From positions 14,224 to 78,223 of the forward strand of contig CAJUIV010000004.1 of NCBI GenBank assembly GCA_910586905.1: a DNA stretch of 64,000 bases. The letters are read 5' to 3'. The notes beneath the pieces were generated by a model that searched no databases, had not been told where the DNA came from, and saw nothing but the letters and a program-made list of their open reading frames with translations. Origin of the DNA: an uncultured Christensenellaceae bacterium. GTDB lineage: Bacteria; Bacillota; Clostridia; Christensenellales; CAG-314. The position numbers were made by a program, and so were the translations under genes. This document shows positions 45,605 to 55,400 of this stretch, in pieces; the first letter of the stretch is position 1; the number at the start of each line of letters is the position of its first letter.

Positions 45605-47541
45605 CAATGGAGCAAATTGTAAAGCAGCTTAATATTTGGGCGCACGAATATTACGTGTTGGACAATCCGTCCGTACCCGATACCGAGTACGACGCTTTGT
45701 ATGATCAACTCGTTTTGCTGGAAAAACAAACGGGCGTAATCCTTCTCGATAGTCCTACCAGAAGAGTCGGAGGGGAAACTCTCAAAAGTTTTGTGCAGCA
45801 TCGTCATTTAAAACGTTTGTATAGTTTGGATAAAGCTCAAAGTTTTAAAGAATTGGAAGATTGGGTAACAAAAGTTCAAAAGGAACTAGGGGACGTAGAT
45901 TTTACGGTAGAACTTAAGTACGACGGACTTACTATTAACGTTACCTACGATAACGGAAATTTTGTCGGCGCTTCTACGAGAGGCAACGGAGTTGTGGGGG
46001 AAGACGTAACGGAGCAAGTAAAAACGATTCGCAGCGTGCCTTTAAAAATACCGTTTAAAGGCGTTTGCGAACTGCAAGGCGAGGGTATAATGCGCCTTAC
46101 CGAACTGGAAAAATACAACTTAAAGCATCCCGACGAAAAATTGAAAAACGCTCGGAACGCCGCTGCCGGAGCAATACGTAATTTGAATCCAAAAGTTACC
46201 GCGAAGCGTAATTTGGACGTTATATTTTACAGCAGCGGTTACGAAGACGGTATCGGGGCTGCTTCTCAGACCGAATTGGTAGACTTTTTGAAATCTTGCG
46301 GCATGCGTACCAATAACGTTTTTGAAAAAGTAAAATCTTTCGACGAAATAAAATGTATAATCGAAAGAATAGCGGAGGAACGAAGCGGTTACGATTTTCT
46401 TATAGACGGGGTTGTCGTTAAAGTTAACGATTTCGCTATGCGAGAAGAATTGGGCTATACTGATAAATTTCCAAAATGGGCGATAGCTTTTAAATTCGAC
46501 GCCGAACAGGTCGTAACCACTCTAAACGACGTTGTTTGGCAAGTAGGACGTACAGGTAAACTTACTCCGACGGCTGAACTTGAAGCTGTGGAACTTTGCG
46601 GAGCTACTATCAAACGCGCTACGTTAAACAACTACGGCGATATCGAGCGTAAAGGCGTAAAGTGCGGCGGTTTGGTTTTTGTTCGCCGTAGTAACGACGT
46701 GATTCCGGAAGTATTGGGCGCTGCGGACGATGAGGGAGAAATAATTGTAAAGCCGACGGTTTGTCCTTCCTGCGGTTCCGTTTTACAGGAAGTCGGAGCG
46801 CACTTGTATTGCGTTAACGCGCAGCATTGCCGTCCGCAAATAGTGGCGAGACTAACGCATTATTCTTCCAAAAACGCTTGCGATATAGACGGAATAAAAG
46901 ATAAAACCATAAGTTTGCTCGTCGATAAACTTAACGTCAATTCGGTTGCGGATTTGTATTCGTTAACGAAAGACGAACTCGTCGCTTTAGACGGAATACA
47001 AGAAAAAAAAGCGCAAAATATAGTTAACGCAATAAGCGATAGCAAGGGCGTAGAACTGGATAAATTTATTTTCGCTTTGGGACTGGACAACGTCGGCGCG
47101 GTTACCGCCAAGGATTTAGCTACGCATTTCGGCAGTATAGAGGGATTGTCTAAAGCGACTCAGGAACAGTTGGTTATGCTGGACGGTATCGGCGATATTG
47201 TCGCGGAGGGAATAGTACAGTTTTTTAACGAACCGCAAAATTTGGAAATTTTAGCGCGTTTAAAAGAAATCGGTATTGATCCTAAATACGAAAATAAACT
47301 GGCGCAAGGCGTTTTTGTCGGCAAAAAAGTCGTTTTGACGGGCAGTTTGGTTGATTATACTCGCAGTCAAGCTTCTAAACTTATTGAAGAACAGGGCGGC
47401 GAATTGTCTGCAACGGTAAGCAAATCCGTTAATTTGGTTATTGCCGGCGCAGAAGCGGGGTCTAAATTAGATAAAGCCCGCGCGTTAGGAATAGAAATTA
47501 TCGACGAACTGCGCTTTAAAGAAATGTTGCAAAGTAAATAA
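45601..47541 (+). CDS. ligA: NAD+-dependent DNA ligase
   Basis: Seals nicks using NAD+. 646 residues with domain Ia at the N-terminus (HEYYVLDNPSVPDTEYD), catalytic lysine in ELKYDGL, NARNAAAGAIRNL, a Cys4 zinc finger (CPSCGSVL and later CVNAQHC), HhH repeats, and a C-terminal BRCT (GKKVVLTGSLV). Motif III reads CELQGEGIM rather than the usual EVRGEVFM: the catalytic Glu is kept but Arg is replaced by Gln and the flank is changed. Confidence 0.97.
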   Translation: MTMEQIVKQLNIWAHEYYVLDNPSVPDTEYDALYDQLVLLEKQTGVILLDSPTRRVGGETLKSFVQHRHLKRLYSLDKAQSFKELEDWVTKVQKELGDVDFTVELKYDGLTINVTYDNGNFVGASTRGNGVVGEDVTEQVKTIRSVPLKIPFKGVCELQGEGIMRLTELEKYNLKHPDEKLKNARNAAAGAIRNLNPKVTAKRNLDVIFYSSGYEDGIGAASQTELVDFLKSCGMRTNNVFEKVKSFDEIKCIIERIAEERSGYDFLIDGVVVKVNDFAMREELGYTDKFPKWAIAFKFDAEQVVTTLNDVVWQVGRTGKLTPTAELEAVELCGATIKRATLNNYGDIERKGVKCGGLVFVRRSNDVIPEVLGAADDEGEIIVKPTVCPSCGSVLQEVGAHLYCVNAQHCRPQIVARLTHYSSKNACDIDGIKDKTISLLVDKLNVNSVADLYSLTKDELVALDGIQEKKAQNIVNAISDSKGVELDKFIFALGLDNVGAVTAKDLATHFGSIEGLSKATQEQLVMLDGIGDIVAEGIVQFFNEPQNLEILARLKEIGIDPKYENKLAQGVFVGKKVVLTGSLVDYTRSQASKLIEEQGGELSATVSKSVNLVIAGAEAGSKLDKARALGIEIIDELRFKEMLQSK

Positions 47542-47564
47542 TCCGTCAATTGCGTTAATTATGA

Positions 47565-47593
47565 TTGTAAAAATAGTAATTTTATGCTATTAT
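47565..47593 (+). promoter_or_regulatory. Promoter for the yicC-gmk operon
   Basis: TTGTAA (47565-47570), 17-base spacer, TATTAT (47588-47593). A small AAACCG-CTAA-CGGTTT hairpin lies in the leader (about 47619-47634). Confidence 0.65.
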
Positions 47594-47684
47594 TTATAAT
47601 CAATCAAGTATTAAGTTTAAACCGCTAACGGTTTAGTCCCATTTTCAAGCGGGCAAGCGTTAATGTAAAACGTAAAGGTGCTTT

Positions 47685-48563
47685 ATGAAGAGTATGACCG
47701 GTTACGGTAAAGCTACCGTAAATAGAGACAACAAGGAACTGACGATTGAATTAAAAAGCGTAAATCATCGTTTTTTGGATATTTCGCTTAAAACTCCGCG
47801 CGCGTTTATAGCGCACGAGGATATTATACGCAACGGATTATCCAAAGGACTTGCGCGCGGACATATCGATGTGTTTGTAAACTTCTCGAACAACGGAAGT
47901 TCCGAAAAAACGGTCAAAGTAGATTTGGAGTTGGCTCGCGGTTACGTGAATTGCGTTAAACAGTTATCGGAAGTTTTTCCCGAACTTCACAATGATTTTA
48001 ATTTGAACGCGCTAATGCGTTCGGGAGAAGTGCTGAGTTTACAGCAGGTAGAAGAAGACGAAACGTTAATTCGTGAAATGTTAACCGAAGCGGTCGAGTC
48101 GGCAGTTTGCAATTTGAACGCAATGCGCGAAACGGAGGGTAATTCTTTGCGCAACGATTTACTGCTTAAAATCGATAACGTAGAAAACTTGCTTAACAAA
48201 GTAAAAATTTACGTGCCGCTTGTTTCGGAGCAATATCGCGACAAACTTAAAGCGAGAGTATCGGATGCGCTTCAAGGCGTTGAAATCGACGAGAATAAGT
48301 TGATTAACGAAGTATGTTTCTTTACGGACAAATCGTGCGTAGACGAAGAAATAACGCGTTTGGAAAGTCATATTGCGCGCGCCAGAGAATTATTGGGTTT
48401 GAACGAACCGGTTGGACGTAAATTGGATTTTTTAATTCAGGAATTCAATCGCGAAACAAATACGATTTGCAGTAAATCATCGTATTTGGATTTAACGAAC
48501 GTTGCTCTTGAAATGAAAAACGAAATAGAAAAAATAAGAGAACAAATACAAAATATTGAGTAA
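47685..48563 (+). CDS. YicC-family endoribonuclease
   Basis: 292 residues. MKSMTGYGKA at the start, then ELKSVNHRFLDISLK and the C-terminal GRKLDFLIQEFNRETNTICSKS block of the YicC/YloC family, recently shown to be RNases in E. coli and Bacillus. The intervening region is helical with many charged residues. First gene of the yicC-gmk-rpoZ-coaBC-priA run. Confidence 0.93.
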   Translation: MKSMTGYGKATVNRDNKELTIELKSVNHRFLDISLKTPRAFIAHEDIIRNGLSKGLARGHIDVFVNFSNNGSSEKTVKVDLELARGYVNCVKQLSEVFPELHNDFNLNALMRSGEVLSLQQVEEDETLIREMLTEAVESAVCNLNAMRETEGNSLRNDLLLKIDNVENLLNKVKIYVPLVSEQYRDKLKARVSDALQGVEIDENKLINEVCFFTDKSCVDEEITRLESHIARARELLGLNEPVGRKLDFLIQEFNRETNTICSKSSYLDLTNVALEMKNEIEKIREQIQNIE

Positions 48564-48579
48564 TACATAGGAGAATACA

Positions 48580-49149
48580 ATGGAACAAAACGGAATTGGC
48601 AAGCTGATAATAGTATCGGGACCCAGCGGTGCAGGTAAGGGGACGATTTGCGCCGAGCTTATGCATCAAATGCCTGATTTGGTTATGTCGTGTTCGGTAA
48701 CTACACGCGCTCCTCGTCCGAACGAGCGTAAAGACCGAAGTTACTTTTTCGTATCTACCGACACGTTTTTGGATATGGTTCGTAAAAACGAACTTTTGGA
48801 ATACGACCAACATTTTGAAAACTATTACGGAACGCCTAAAAAATTTGTCGAAGATATGCTTACTTTCGGCAAAGACGTAATACTCGAAATCGACGTAAAA
48901 GGCGCTTTGCAAGTTAAGCAAAACTATCCCGACAGTATCTTGTTTTTTATAGAGGCTCCAAGCGAACAGGCACTGTACGAAAGATTGATAAAACGCGGTT
49001 CCGAAACGGAAGATAAAATACAAATACGTATGGCTCGTAATAAACTGGAGCTTGCTCAACGTTATAAGTACGACTACTGCATTATGAACGATAACGTCGA
49101 TAGGGCAGTAGGCGAAATTATCGATATATTGAAAGAAAGGAGAAAATAA
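48580..49149 (+). CDS. gmk: Guanylate kinase
   Basis: GMP + ATP to GDP + ADP. 189 residues. P-loop IVSGPSGAGKGTI (about 9-21), then SVTTRAPRPNE and SYFFVSTDTF for GMP binding; EIDVKGALQVK follows. TAGGAG precedes the ATG. It sits before rpoZ as in many Bacillota. Confidence 0.97.
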   Translation: MEQNGIGKLIIVSGPSGAGKGTICAELMHQMPDLVMSCSVTTRAPRPNERKDRSYFFVSTDTFLDMVRKNELLEYDQHFENYYGTPKKFVEDMLTFGKDVILEIDVKGALQVKQNYPDSILFFIEAPSEQALYERLIKRGSETEDKIQIRMARNKLELAQRYKYDYCIMNDNVDRAVGEIIDILKERRK

Positions 49150-49151
49150 CT

Positions 49152-49340
49152 ATGATTACAAAACCTCCCATTGACGAATTGACGGAAAAGGCCGGAGACA
49201 AATACACTTTGTGTTGCGTTGTGGCAAAACGCGCAAAAGAACTGCACAACAATCCGGAGCTTCCTCCTAATAAAAAACCGATTTCTTACGCCTCGGAAGA
49301 GTTTGACGACGGTATTGTCGAGATAAGTAAAAAGTTATAA
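49152..49340 (+). CDS. rpoZ: RNA polymerase omega subunit
   Basis: 62 residues. PPIDELTEKAGDKYTLCCVVAKRAKEL is the conserved omega core (key LCCVVAKRA), ending before a SYASEEFDDG tail. AAAGGAG lies inside the end of gmk. Assists core enzyme assembly. The stop overlaps the coaBC start (TAATG). Confidence 0.94.
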   Translation: MITKPPIDELTEKAGDKYTLCCVVAKRAKELHNNPELPPNKKPISYASEEFDDGIVEISKKL

Positions 49341-50521
49341 TGAGTTTGCTTAAAGGTAAAAACATAGTAATAGGCGTATCCGGAGGCATAGCCGTATATA
49401 AGGTATGTCAAGCAGTACGCGGATTTAAAAAGTTGGGGGCGAACGTAGACGTTATTATGACGAAGAACGCCGCCGAATTTGTTACGCCTTTAACGTTCGA
49501 AACGTTGTCATGCAATCCGGTAGTGTCCGATATGTTCGAACGCGTAGGACATTGGGAAGTAGAACATATTTCGCTCGCTAAAAAGGCGGATTTATTCGTC
49601 GTATGTCCGGCAACCGCTAACGTTATAGGAAAATTCGCAAACGGTATTGCGGACGATATGCTGTCCACGACTTTTATGGCGACAATAGCACCCAAAGTCG
49701 TATGTCCGGCTATGAATTGCAATATGTACAATAGCGCGGTTTTTCAGCACAATTTAAATGTACTTAAAGAGCGCGGAGTACACGTCGTAAACGCCGAAAG
49801 CGGTTTTTTGGCTTGCGGAGATAACGGCGACGGACGTATGGCCGAACCTCAAACGATAGTGGATTTTTGCGTTAAATTACTTTGTCCCGTCAACGACTTG
49901 TCCGGTAAGCGCGTACTTGTTACTTGCGGAGCGACGATTGAAAAACTTGACGACGCTCGTTTTATAACAAATTTTTCCAGCGGTAAAATGGGGTCGGCTG
50001 TTGTCTCTGCCGCGCTGTCTCGCGGGGCCGAAGTTACCGTTATTTTGGGAAGACATACCGCTGAAATCGATAAACGAGCACAAATAATAGACGTTACCAC
50101 TACGCAGCAAATGTACGATGAAACTGTAAAAAGAGTTGACGAAAGCGACATAATTATTATGGCGGGCGCCCCGTGCGATTACCGCCCCGAAAAGTTTTCA
50201 GAAAGCAAAATCAAGGAAGAGAATTTAACTGTTTCTTTCGTAAAAAATCCAGATATAGCTCAAAGCGTAGGCAAAATAAAAGGCGATAAGTTTTTGTGCG
50301 TTTTTTCTGCAGAAACCGACGATTGTATTCAAAACGCAAAACGTAAACTGATAAAGAAAAACGCTGATTTATGCGTTTTAAACGACGTAAAGCATAACGA
50401 CGTTTTCGGCAGCGATACGAACGTCGTTACGTTGATTACAAACGATACGTGCGAAGAATATCCCAAACAAAGCAAGTTTCACGTGGCAAACGTTATATTG
50501 GATAAGGCGATTGGCAAATGA
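49340..50521 (+). CDS. coaBC: Phosphopantothenoylcysteine decarboxylase/synthetase
   Basis: Bifunctional CoA enzyme. N-terminal flavoprotein (CoaC): GVSGGIAVYK, KNAAEFVTP, GHWEVEHISLAKKADLFVVCPAT (His in VEHI) and PAMNCNMY. C-terminal CoaB: VTCGATIEKLDDARFITNFSSGKMG and GAPCDYRPEKFSESKIK. 393 residues, full length. Start overlaps rpoZ stop, end overlaps priA start (ATGA), so translation is coupled. Confidence 0.96.
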   Translation: MSLLKGKNIVIGVSGGIAVYKVCQAVRGFKKLGANVDVIMTKNAAEFVTPLTFETLSCNPVVSDMFERVGHWEVEHISLAKKADLFVVCPATANVIGKFANGIADDMLSTTFMATIAPKVVCPAMNCNMYNSAVFQHNLNVLKERGVHVVNAESGFLACGDNGDGRMAEPQTIVDFCVKLLCPVNDLSGKRVLVTCGATIEKLDDARFITNFSSGKMGSAVVSAALSRGAEVTVILGRHTAEIDKRAQIIDVTTTQQMYDETVKRVDESDIIIMAGAPCDYRPEKFSESKIKEENLTVSFVKNPDIAQSVGKIKGDKFLCVFSAETDDCIQNAKRKLIKKNADLCVLNDVKHNDVFGSDTNVVTLITNDTCEEYPKQSKFHVANVILDKAIGK

Positions 50522-52716
50522 TTTACTCCGTTATAGTAGATATTTCCGCAAGCGAAATCGACCGTATATTCGATTATAAAGGCGAAAATTATCAAGTCGG
50601 CGAACGTGTGTTGGTAGATTTCGGAAACCGAAAAACGGAAGGTTACATTGTGGCTCAAAAGGATAAAACCGATTGTCCGCCGGAAAAGCTGAAAGAAATA
50701 ATACGTTCGCTTGACGATTTCGTTGCAATTTCACCTGAACTTCTGAATTTGGGTGAGTTTATGCGTAGAGAATATCATCTGAAATGGGTGGACGTTTTAA
50801 GACTGTTTATTCCTGCGGAAATGCGCGGCAATCGAGTAAAAACGCTTATTAAAAAGCAAGCGTGTTTGTCAAACGTAAGTAACCTTGACGAAGTTTTAAG
50901 CTCACTGAAACCCAACGCGACAAGGCAGCGGGATTTGGTGTCTTTTTTGTATAAAAACGGAGCGACTTTTTGTGTAAAATTAAACGAAGCATACGGCAGT
51001 TCCGCGTTAAAATCGCTTGTATCAAAGGGAATAGTAACCGTTAATTCTATGACCGTAAGACGAACGCCTTACAGTAACCTTATACCTTCGGATTCCGAAA
51101 AGAAAATATTGCTTAACGAACAGCAAAAAGCGGTGGACAAGGTATTGGCAGATAGAAGCGGCAAGTTCCTTTTGCACGGCGTAACGGGCAGCGGAAAAAC
51201 AGAAGTGTATCTTACCGTTATCGAGAGAATAGTTGCCGAAGGTAAAACGTGTATAATGTTGGTGCCGGAAATAGCTTTAACGCCTAATATGTTAAAGCAG
51301 CTGCGCAACCGATTCGGAGATAAAGTCGCGTTATTGCACAGCGGTTTATCGATAGGCGAACGTTACGACGAGTGGCTCAGGCTAAAAAACGAAGAAGCGC
51401 AAATAGCGATAGGGGCGCGCAGCGCCATTTTCGCGCCTCTTTCAAACGTGGGCGCCATCATAATCGACGAAGAACACGATTCGAGTTACATATCGGATTT
51501 TAATCCGCGTTACAACACAATAGACGTAGCAAATCACCGAGCGGAACAAAACGGCGCTTTGCTGCTTTTAGGCAGCGCAACGCCGAGTTTGGGGAGTTAT
51601 TACGCTGCTATCAAGGGCGAATTAACTTTGATAGAAATGCCCGAACGTATCAATAAACGTCCTCTTCCTACCGTTGAGATAGTAGATATGACCGAGGAAA
51701 CGCGAAGCGGAAACAAAGGCGTTTTTTCGGAACTTTTAAAACAACGTCTTGCAGAAACGTTAAACAAGGGCAACCAAGCGATGCTGTTTTTAAACAGACG
51801 CGGTTTTTCTTCTTTTCTGATGTGTCCAAAATGCGGATACGTCGCGAAGTGTCAGGACTGCGACGTCAGTTTGACGGTTCACCGTGAAGACAATATGCTG
51901 AAATGTCATTATTGCGGCAAAAAATATTATATGCTGTCTAAATGTCCGTCTTGCGGATACGATAATTTCAGGCAAGGTAAAATAGGTACGCAGCAGGTCG
52001 TAGATTTGTTAAAAACTATGTTCCCGTCGGTAAAAGTTTTACGAATGGACGCGGATACCACGCAGACGAAGGAAAGCCACGGTAAAATTTTAGAGGCGTT
52101 TCAAAAGGGCGAAGCGCAAATTCTCGTCGGAACCCAAATGATTGCTAAAGGGCACGATTTCCCTAAAGTTACGCTCGTAGGAGTATTGGACGGCGACCAA
52201 AGTTTGCATCATTCGGATTACTTGGCAACCGAACGCACGTTCGAACTCATAACGCAGGTGGCGGGACGCAGCGGTCGCGACGCCGAAACGGGGACGGTAG
52301 TATTGCAAACTTATACGCCTACGCATTATTGTTTACAGCTTGCAAGCAAGCAGGACTATAAAAGTTTTTATAAACGGGAAATATCTCTTCGCGAAGCTGG
52401 CGGTTTTCCTCCTTTTTCCGAAATACTCAGAGTTTTGTATTTAGGCGAAAACGAAAAAGACTGTATCGACGAGTTAACTTCTCAATACGCCGAGTTTACA
52501 AATTTAAAAGCCGAATATTCTACAGAATTTCTTTATATGGACAAAATGCGCTGCCCTTTAAAGCGCGCGGAAAAGAAATTCCGTTTTCAAGTTCTAATAA
52601 AGCTTACCAAACGGAGCGTTAACGATATTTTGCAGAATATTTACTCGATATGCGATAATAAAAAACGAAACGGCGTTCAAGTATTCGTAGAACGCAATCC
52701 GCAAAATTTATCTTAG
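50518..52716 (+). CDS. priA: Primosomal protein N' (PriA helicase)
   Basis: Restarts replication at collapsed forks. 732 residues. DNA-binding 3'BD at the N-terminus, Walker A HGVTGSGKTEVYL, DEEHDSSY (II), GSATPSL (III), then the zinc region CPKCGYVAKCQDC and CHYCGKKYY...CPSCG, and the C-terminal helicase motifs GTQMIAKGHDFP and QVAGRSGR. Overlaps coaBC by 4 bases. Confidence 0.97.
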   Translation: MIYSVIVDISASEIDRIFDYKGENYQVGERVLVDFGNRKTEGYIVAQKDKTDCPPEKLKEIIRSLDDFVAISPELLNLGEFMRREYHLKWVDVLRLFIPAEMRGNRVKTLIKKQACLSNVSNLDEVLSSLKPNATRQRDLVSFLYKNGATFCVKLNEAYGSSALKSLVSKGIVTVNSMTVRRTPYSNLIPSDSEKKILLNEQQKAVDKVLADRSGKFLLHGVTGSGKTEVYLTVIERIVAEGKTCIMLVPEIALTPNMLKQLRNRFGDKVALLHSGLSIGERYDEWLRLKNEEAQIAIGARSAIFAPLSNVGAIIIDEEHDSSYISDFNPRYNTIDVANHRAEQNGALLLLGSATPSLGSYYAAIKGELTLIEMPERINKRPLPTVEIVDMTEETRSGNKGVFSELLKQRLAETLNKGNQAMLFLNRRGFSSFLMCPKCGYVAKCQDCDVSLTVHREDNMLKCHYCGKKYYMLSKCPSCGYDNFRQGKIGTQQVVDLLKTMFPSVKVLRMDADTTQTKESHGKILEAFQKGEAQILVGTQMIAKGHDFPKVTLVGVLDGDQSLHHSDYLATERTFELITQVAGRSGRDAETGTVVLQTYTPTHYCLQLASKQDYKSFYKREISLREAGGFPPFSEILRVLYLGENEKDCIDELTSQYAEFTNLKAEYSTEFLYMDKMRCPLKRAEKKFRFQVLIKLTKRSVNDILQNIYSICDNKKRNGVQVFVERNPQNLS

Positions 52717-52724
52717 GTGATTTT

Positions 52725-53177
52725 ATGGCAAGAAGAAATATTGTAAAAATGGGCGACCCTTTATTACGTAAGATTTGTAAACCGGTCGAGAAATTTGATG
52801 AAAAACTGTGGCAGTTATTAGACGATATGAAAGAGACTCTCGATTTTGCCGAGGGGTTGGGGCTTGCCGCTTCGCAAGTAGGGATACTTAAAAGGGTTTG
52901 TATTGTAGAATACGACGGCGTATTGTACGAATTAGTCAATCCTGTTCTTGTAAAAAGCAAAGGTAAATGCGTAGACAACGAAGGCTGTTTATCCGTAGTG
53001 GGTTTTCGTGGCATGGTGGAACGTCCGGAAAAAATCGATATCGAGTACTATAACCGTTACGGCGAAAAAATCAAATTTCATGCCGAGGGGTATTTTGCGC
53101 GTGTTTTTCTGCACGAAATGGACCATCTGGACGGTATTTTATTCGCCGATAAAATGGTTAAAAAAATTCCTGATTGA
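52725..53177 (+). CDS. def: Peptide deformylase
   Basis: Removes the formyl group from nascent proteins. 150 residues with GLGLAASQVG (motif 1), EGCLSV (motif 2, metal Cys) and HEMDHLDGILF (motif 3, metal His and Glu). Paired with fmt downstream, which is the reverse reaction partner. TTAGGTG precedes the ATG. Confidence 0.97.
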   Translation: MARRNIVKMGDPLLRKICKPVEKFDEKLWQLLDDMKETLDFAEGLGLAASQVGILKRVCIVEYDGVLYELVNPVLVKSKGKCVDNEGCLSVVGFRGMVERPEKIDIEYYNRYGEKIKFHAEGYFARVFLHEMDHLDGILFADKMVKKIPD

Positions 53178-53196
53178 CAGGTAAGGTAAAGACGTT

Positions 53197-54123
53197 ATGA
53201 AAGTAATTTTTTTAGGTACGCCGGATTTCGGAATTCCCGCTCTTACGGCAATAATGAAATATCATCAGGTTGTCGGCTGCGTTTGTCAGCCCGACAAAAT
53301 CGGTTCGCGCGGTAAAATCGAATTTTGTGCGGTAAAAAAATTCGCTTTGGAACATAATTTACCTTTATATCAATTCGAAAAAATTTCGCGCGACGGAGTA
53401 GACGTTTTGAAAAATTTGTCGCCGGATATTATGGTAACGGCGGCTTACGGGCAAATTCTTTCTCAGGAAGTAATAGATATAGCTCCTCACGGGATAATAA
53501 ATATTCACGGTTCGTTGTTGCCCGAGCTCAGAGGCGCTTCGCCCATACAATACGCAGTTCTTTTGGGGTTTAAAACTACTGGAATAACTATTTTAAAAAC
53601 CGTGCGTAAAGTCGACGCGGGCGAAATTATTTTGCAAAAATCGCTTGATATAGCGCCCTACGAAACCAACGGCGAACTTTTTGAAAGACTGTCTTTATTA
53701 GGGGCGGAAGCGGTTACGGAAGCATTAAATCTTATCGAAACGGGCAGAGCCCGATACGTTGCTCAAAACGAAGAATTAGCTACGTTTACGGCAAAGATTA
53801 CGGCTGAACAAGAAAAAATCGATTGGTCAAGACCGTCGGAAGAAATTATAAATCTTGTTCGGGCGCTTAATCCACGTCCCGTTGCGTGGACTACGTATAA
53901 AGGCAAAAGAATAAAAATTTATACGCTGCGCCTTTGCAATAAGGATTTTGACGGTCGTTACGGTACCGTAGTCGAGTGCGGCAAAAAATCTCTTGCGGTA
54001 ATGTGCGGCGACGGACGAGCGGTTAACGTTATCGAGCTGCAAGCGGAAAATTCTAAGAAAACGGATATTGCAAGTTATCTTTGCGGAAGAAAATTCCAAG
54101 TCGGAGATATTTTGGGTGAGTAA
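53197..54123 (+). CDS. fmt: Methionyl-tRNA formyltransferase
   Basis: Formylates Met-tRNA-fMet using 10-formyl-THF. 308 residues. FLGTPDFGIPAL starts the Rossmann domain, NIHGSLLPELRGASPIQYAVL is the catalytic/formyl-THF block (Asn, His), and the C-terminal OB-like domain follows. GGTAAGG lies upstream. The stop is followed directly by the rsmB ATG. Confidence 0.97.
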   Translation: MKVIFLGTPDFGIPALTAIMKYHQVVGCVCQPDKIGSRGKIEFCAVKKFALEHNLPLYQFEKISRDGVDVLKNLSPDIMVTAAYGQILSQEVIDIAPHGIINIHGSLLPELRGASPIQYAVLLGFKTTGITILKTVRKVDAGEIILQKSLDIAPYETNGELFERLSLLGAEAVTEALNLIETGRARYVAQNEELATFTAKITAEQEKIDWSRPSEEIINLVRALNPRPVAWTTYKGKRIKIYTLRLCNKDFDGRYGTVVECGKKSLAVMCGDGRAVNVIELQAENSKKTDIASYLCGRKFQVGDILGE

Positions 54124-55395
54124 ATGAATACAGCGTTTTTAAAAAGTTTTCAAACGCTTTCCGAAATTTACGATAATAAAGCGTTTTCGTCTATAGCGCT
54201 GAATAAAACTTTAACTTTCTGTAAAAAACAGGACAAGGCGCTTATAACGAAAATAGTTTACGGAGTGTTGGATAACGATATAAAACTGGAATATATCGTA
54301 TCGAAATATACTAAAAAATTTCCTAAGGGCGACGTTTTATTGTTTTTGAAAATAGGAACGTACTGCTTGCTGGAATTATCTATGCCCGTTTACGCGGTAG
54401 TAAACGACGTTGCGGAACTTTCCAAAACTTCGGGAGATAAATACGTTGTCGGATTCGTCAACGCAACGCTAAAAAATATATCTAAAACGATAGATTCTTT
54501 TTGCGATTATCCCGCCGAGGAAACGGAACGTTTATCGGTTGTTTATTCTTATCCTCTTTGGGCGGTTAAAAAACTTATAAAAGATTACGGATTTGAAACT
54601 GCCGAAAAAATAGTGTCGTATCGGACGGAGCGAGGCTCTGTCGTGCGATTTACAAAAGAATACGATACGTTGACTATTGAAAACAAATTCGGATGTAAAG
54701 CGACGCGAACGCCCTTTGAGGACGCGTTTTTAGTTTCGGGTAGTTTGGGCGAACCGAACGCCGATTGGACCGTTCAAAGTTTGGCTTCTATGGCTATCGC
54801 GCGGATTTGCGCAGAAAAACTTCAAAACGGAAAGTTTTTGGACTGTTGCGCAGCGCCGGGAGGTAAATCTGTTTACGTCAAACAGCTATGTCCCGATTCG
54901 GACGTCGTTTCTTGCGACGTGCATCCTCATCGCGTAGAACTTATAAAGAGTTACGCATCGCGTATGAATGCCGTCGTTGACGCGCGTTTATTGGATATGA
55001 CAGTTTTTAATTCCGAATTCGAGCGGCATTTCGACACGGTTTTATGCGACGCTCCGTGCAGCGGTTTCGGAGTTGTTGACAGCCGTCCGGATATCAAATT
55101 GTTTCGCGAGAGCAAAGATATTTCGGAATTGATGAAATTACAGTACTCGCTGCTGACTAATTGCTGTAAATACGTAAAAGCGGGCGGTTATTTGATTTAT
55201 TCGACGTGTACTGTGTTCGATAACGAAAACGGACAAAATATACGCAGATTTCTTAAAGAACACGACGATTTCGCGTTAGATAGTATAAGTCTTCCGCAAT
55301 TTCCGCCTGTTGACGGCAAGCCTTATTATCAATTTTTGGCGTACAAAGACGGTATGCAAGGATTTTACGTTGCGGTTTTAAAGCGCACGGAGTAG
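54124..55395 (+). CDS. rsmB: 16S rRNA m5C967 methyltransferase RsmB
   Basis: 423 residues: an N-terminal NusB-like helical domain (to about 140) and a SAM domain with LDCCAAPGGKS, DAPCSGFGVVDSRPD (catalytic Cys) and YSTCTVFDNENG (second Cys). Normal length. No gap after fmt, so translation is probably coupled. Confidence 0.95.
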   Translation: MNTAFLKSFQTLSEIYDNKAFSSIALNKTLTFCKKQDKALITKIVYGVLDNDIKLEYIVSKYTKKFPKGDVLLFLKIGTYCLLELSMPVYAVVNDVAELSKTSGDKYVVGFVNATLKNISKTIDSFCDYPAEETERLSVVYSYPLWAVKKLIKDYGFETAEKIVSYRTERGSVVRFTKEYDTLTIENKFGCKATRTPFEDAFLVSGSLGEPNADWTVQSLASMAIARICAEKLQNGKFLDCCAAPGGKSVYVKQLCPDSDVVSCDVHPHRVELIKSYASRMNAVVDARLLDMTVFNSEFERHFDTVLCDAPCSGFGVVDSRPDIKLFRESKDISELMKLQYSLLTNCCKYVKAGGYLIYSTCTVFDNENGQNIRRFLKEHDDFALDSISLPQFPPVDGKPYYQFLAYKDGMQGFYVAVLKRTE

Positions 55396-55400
55396 TTTTG

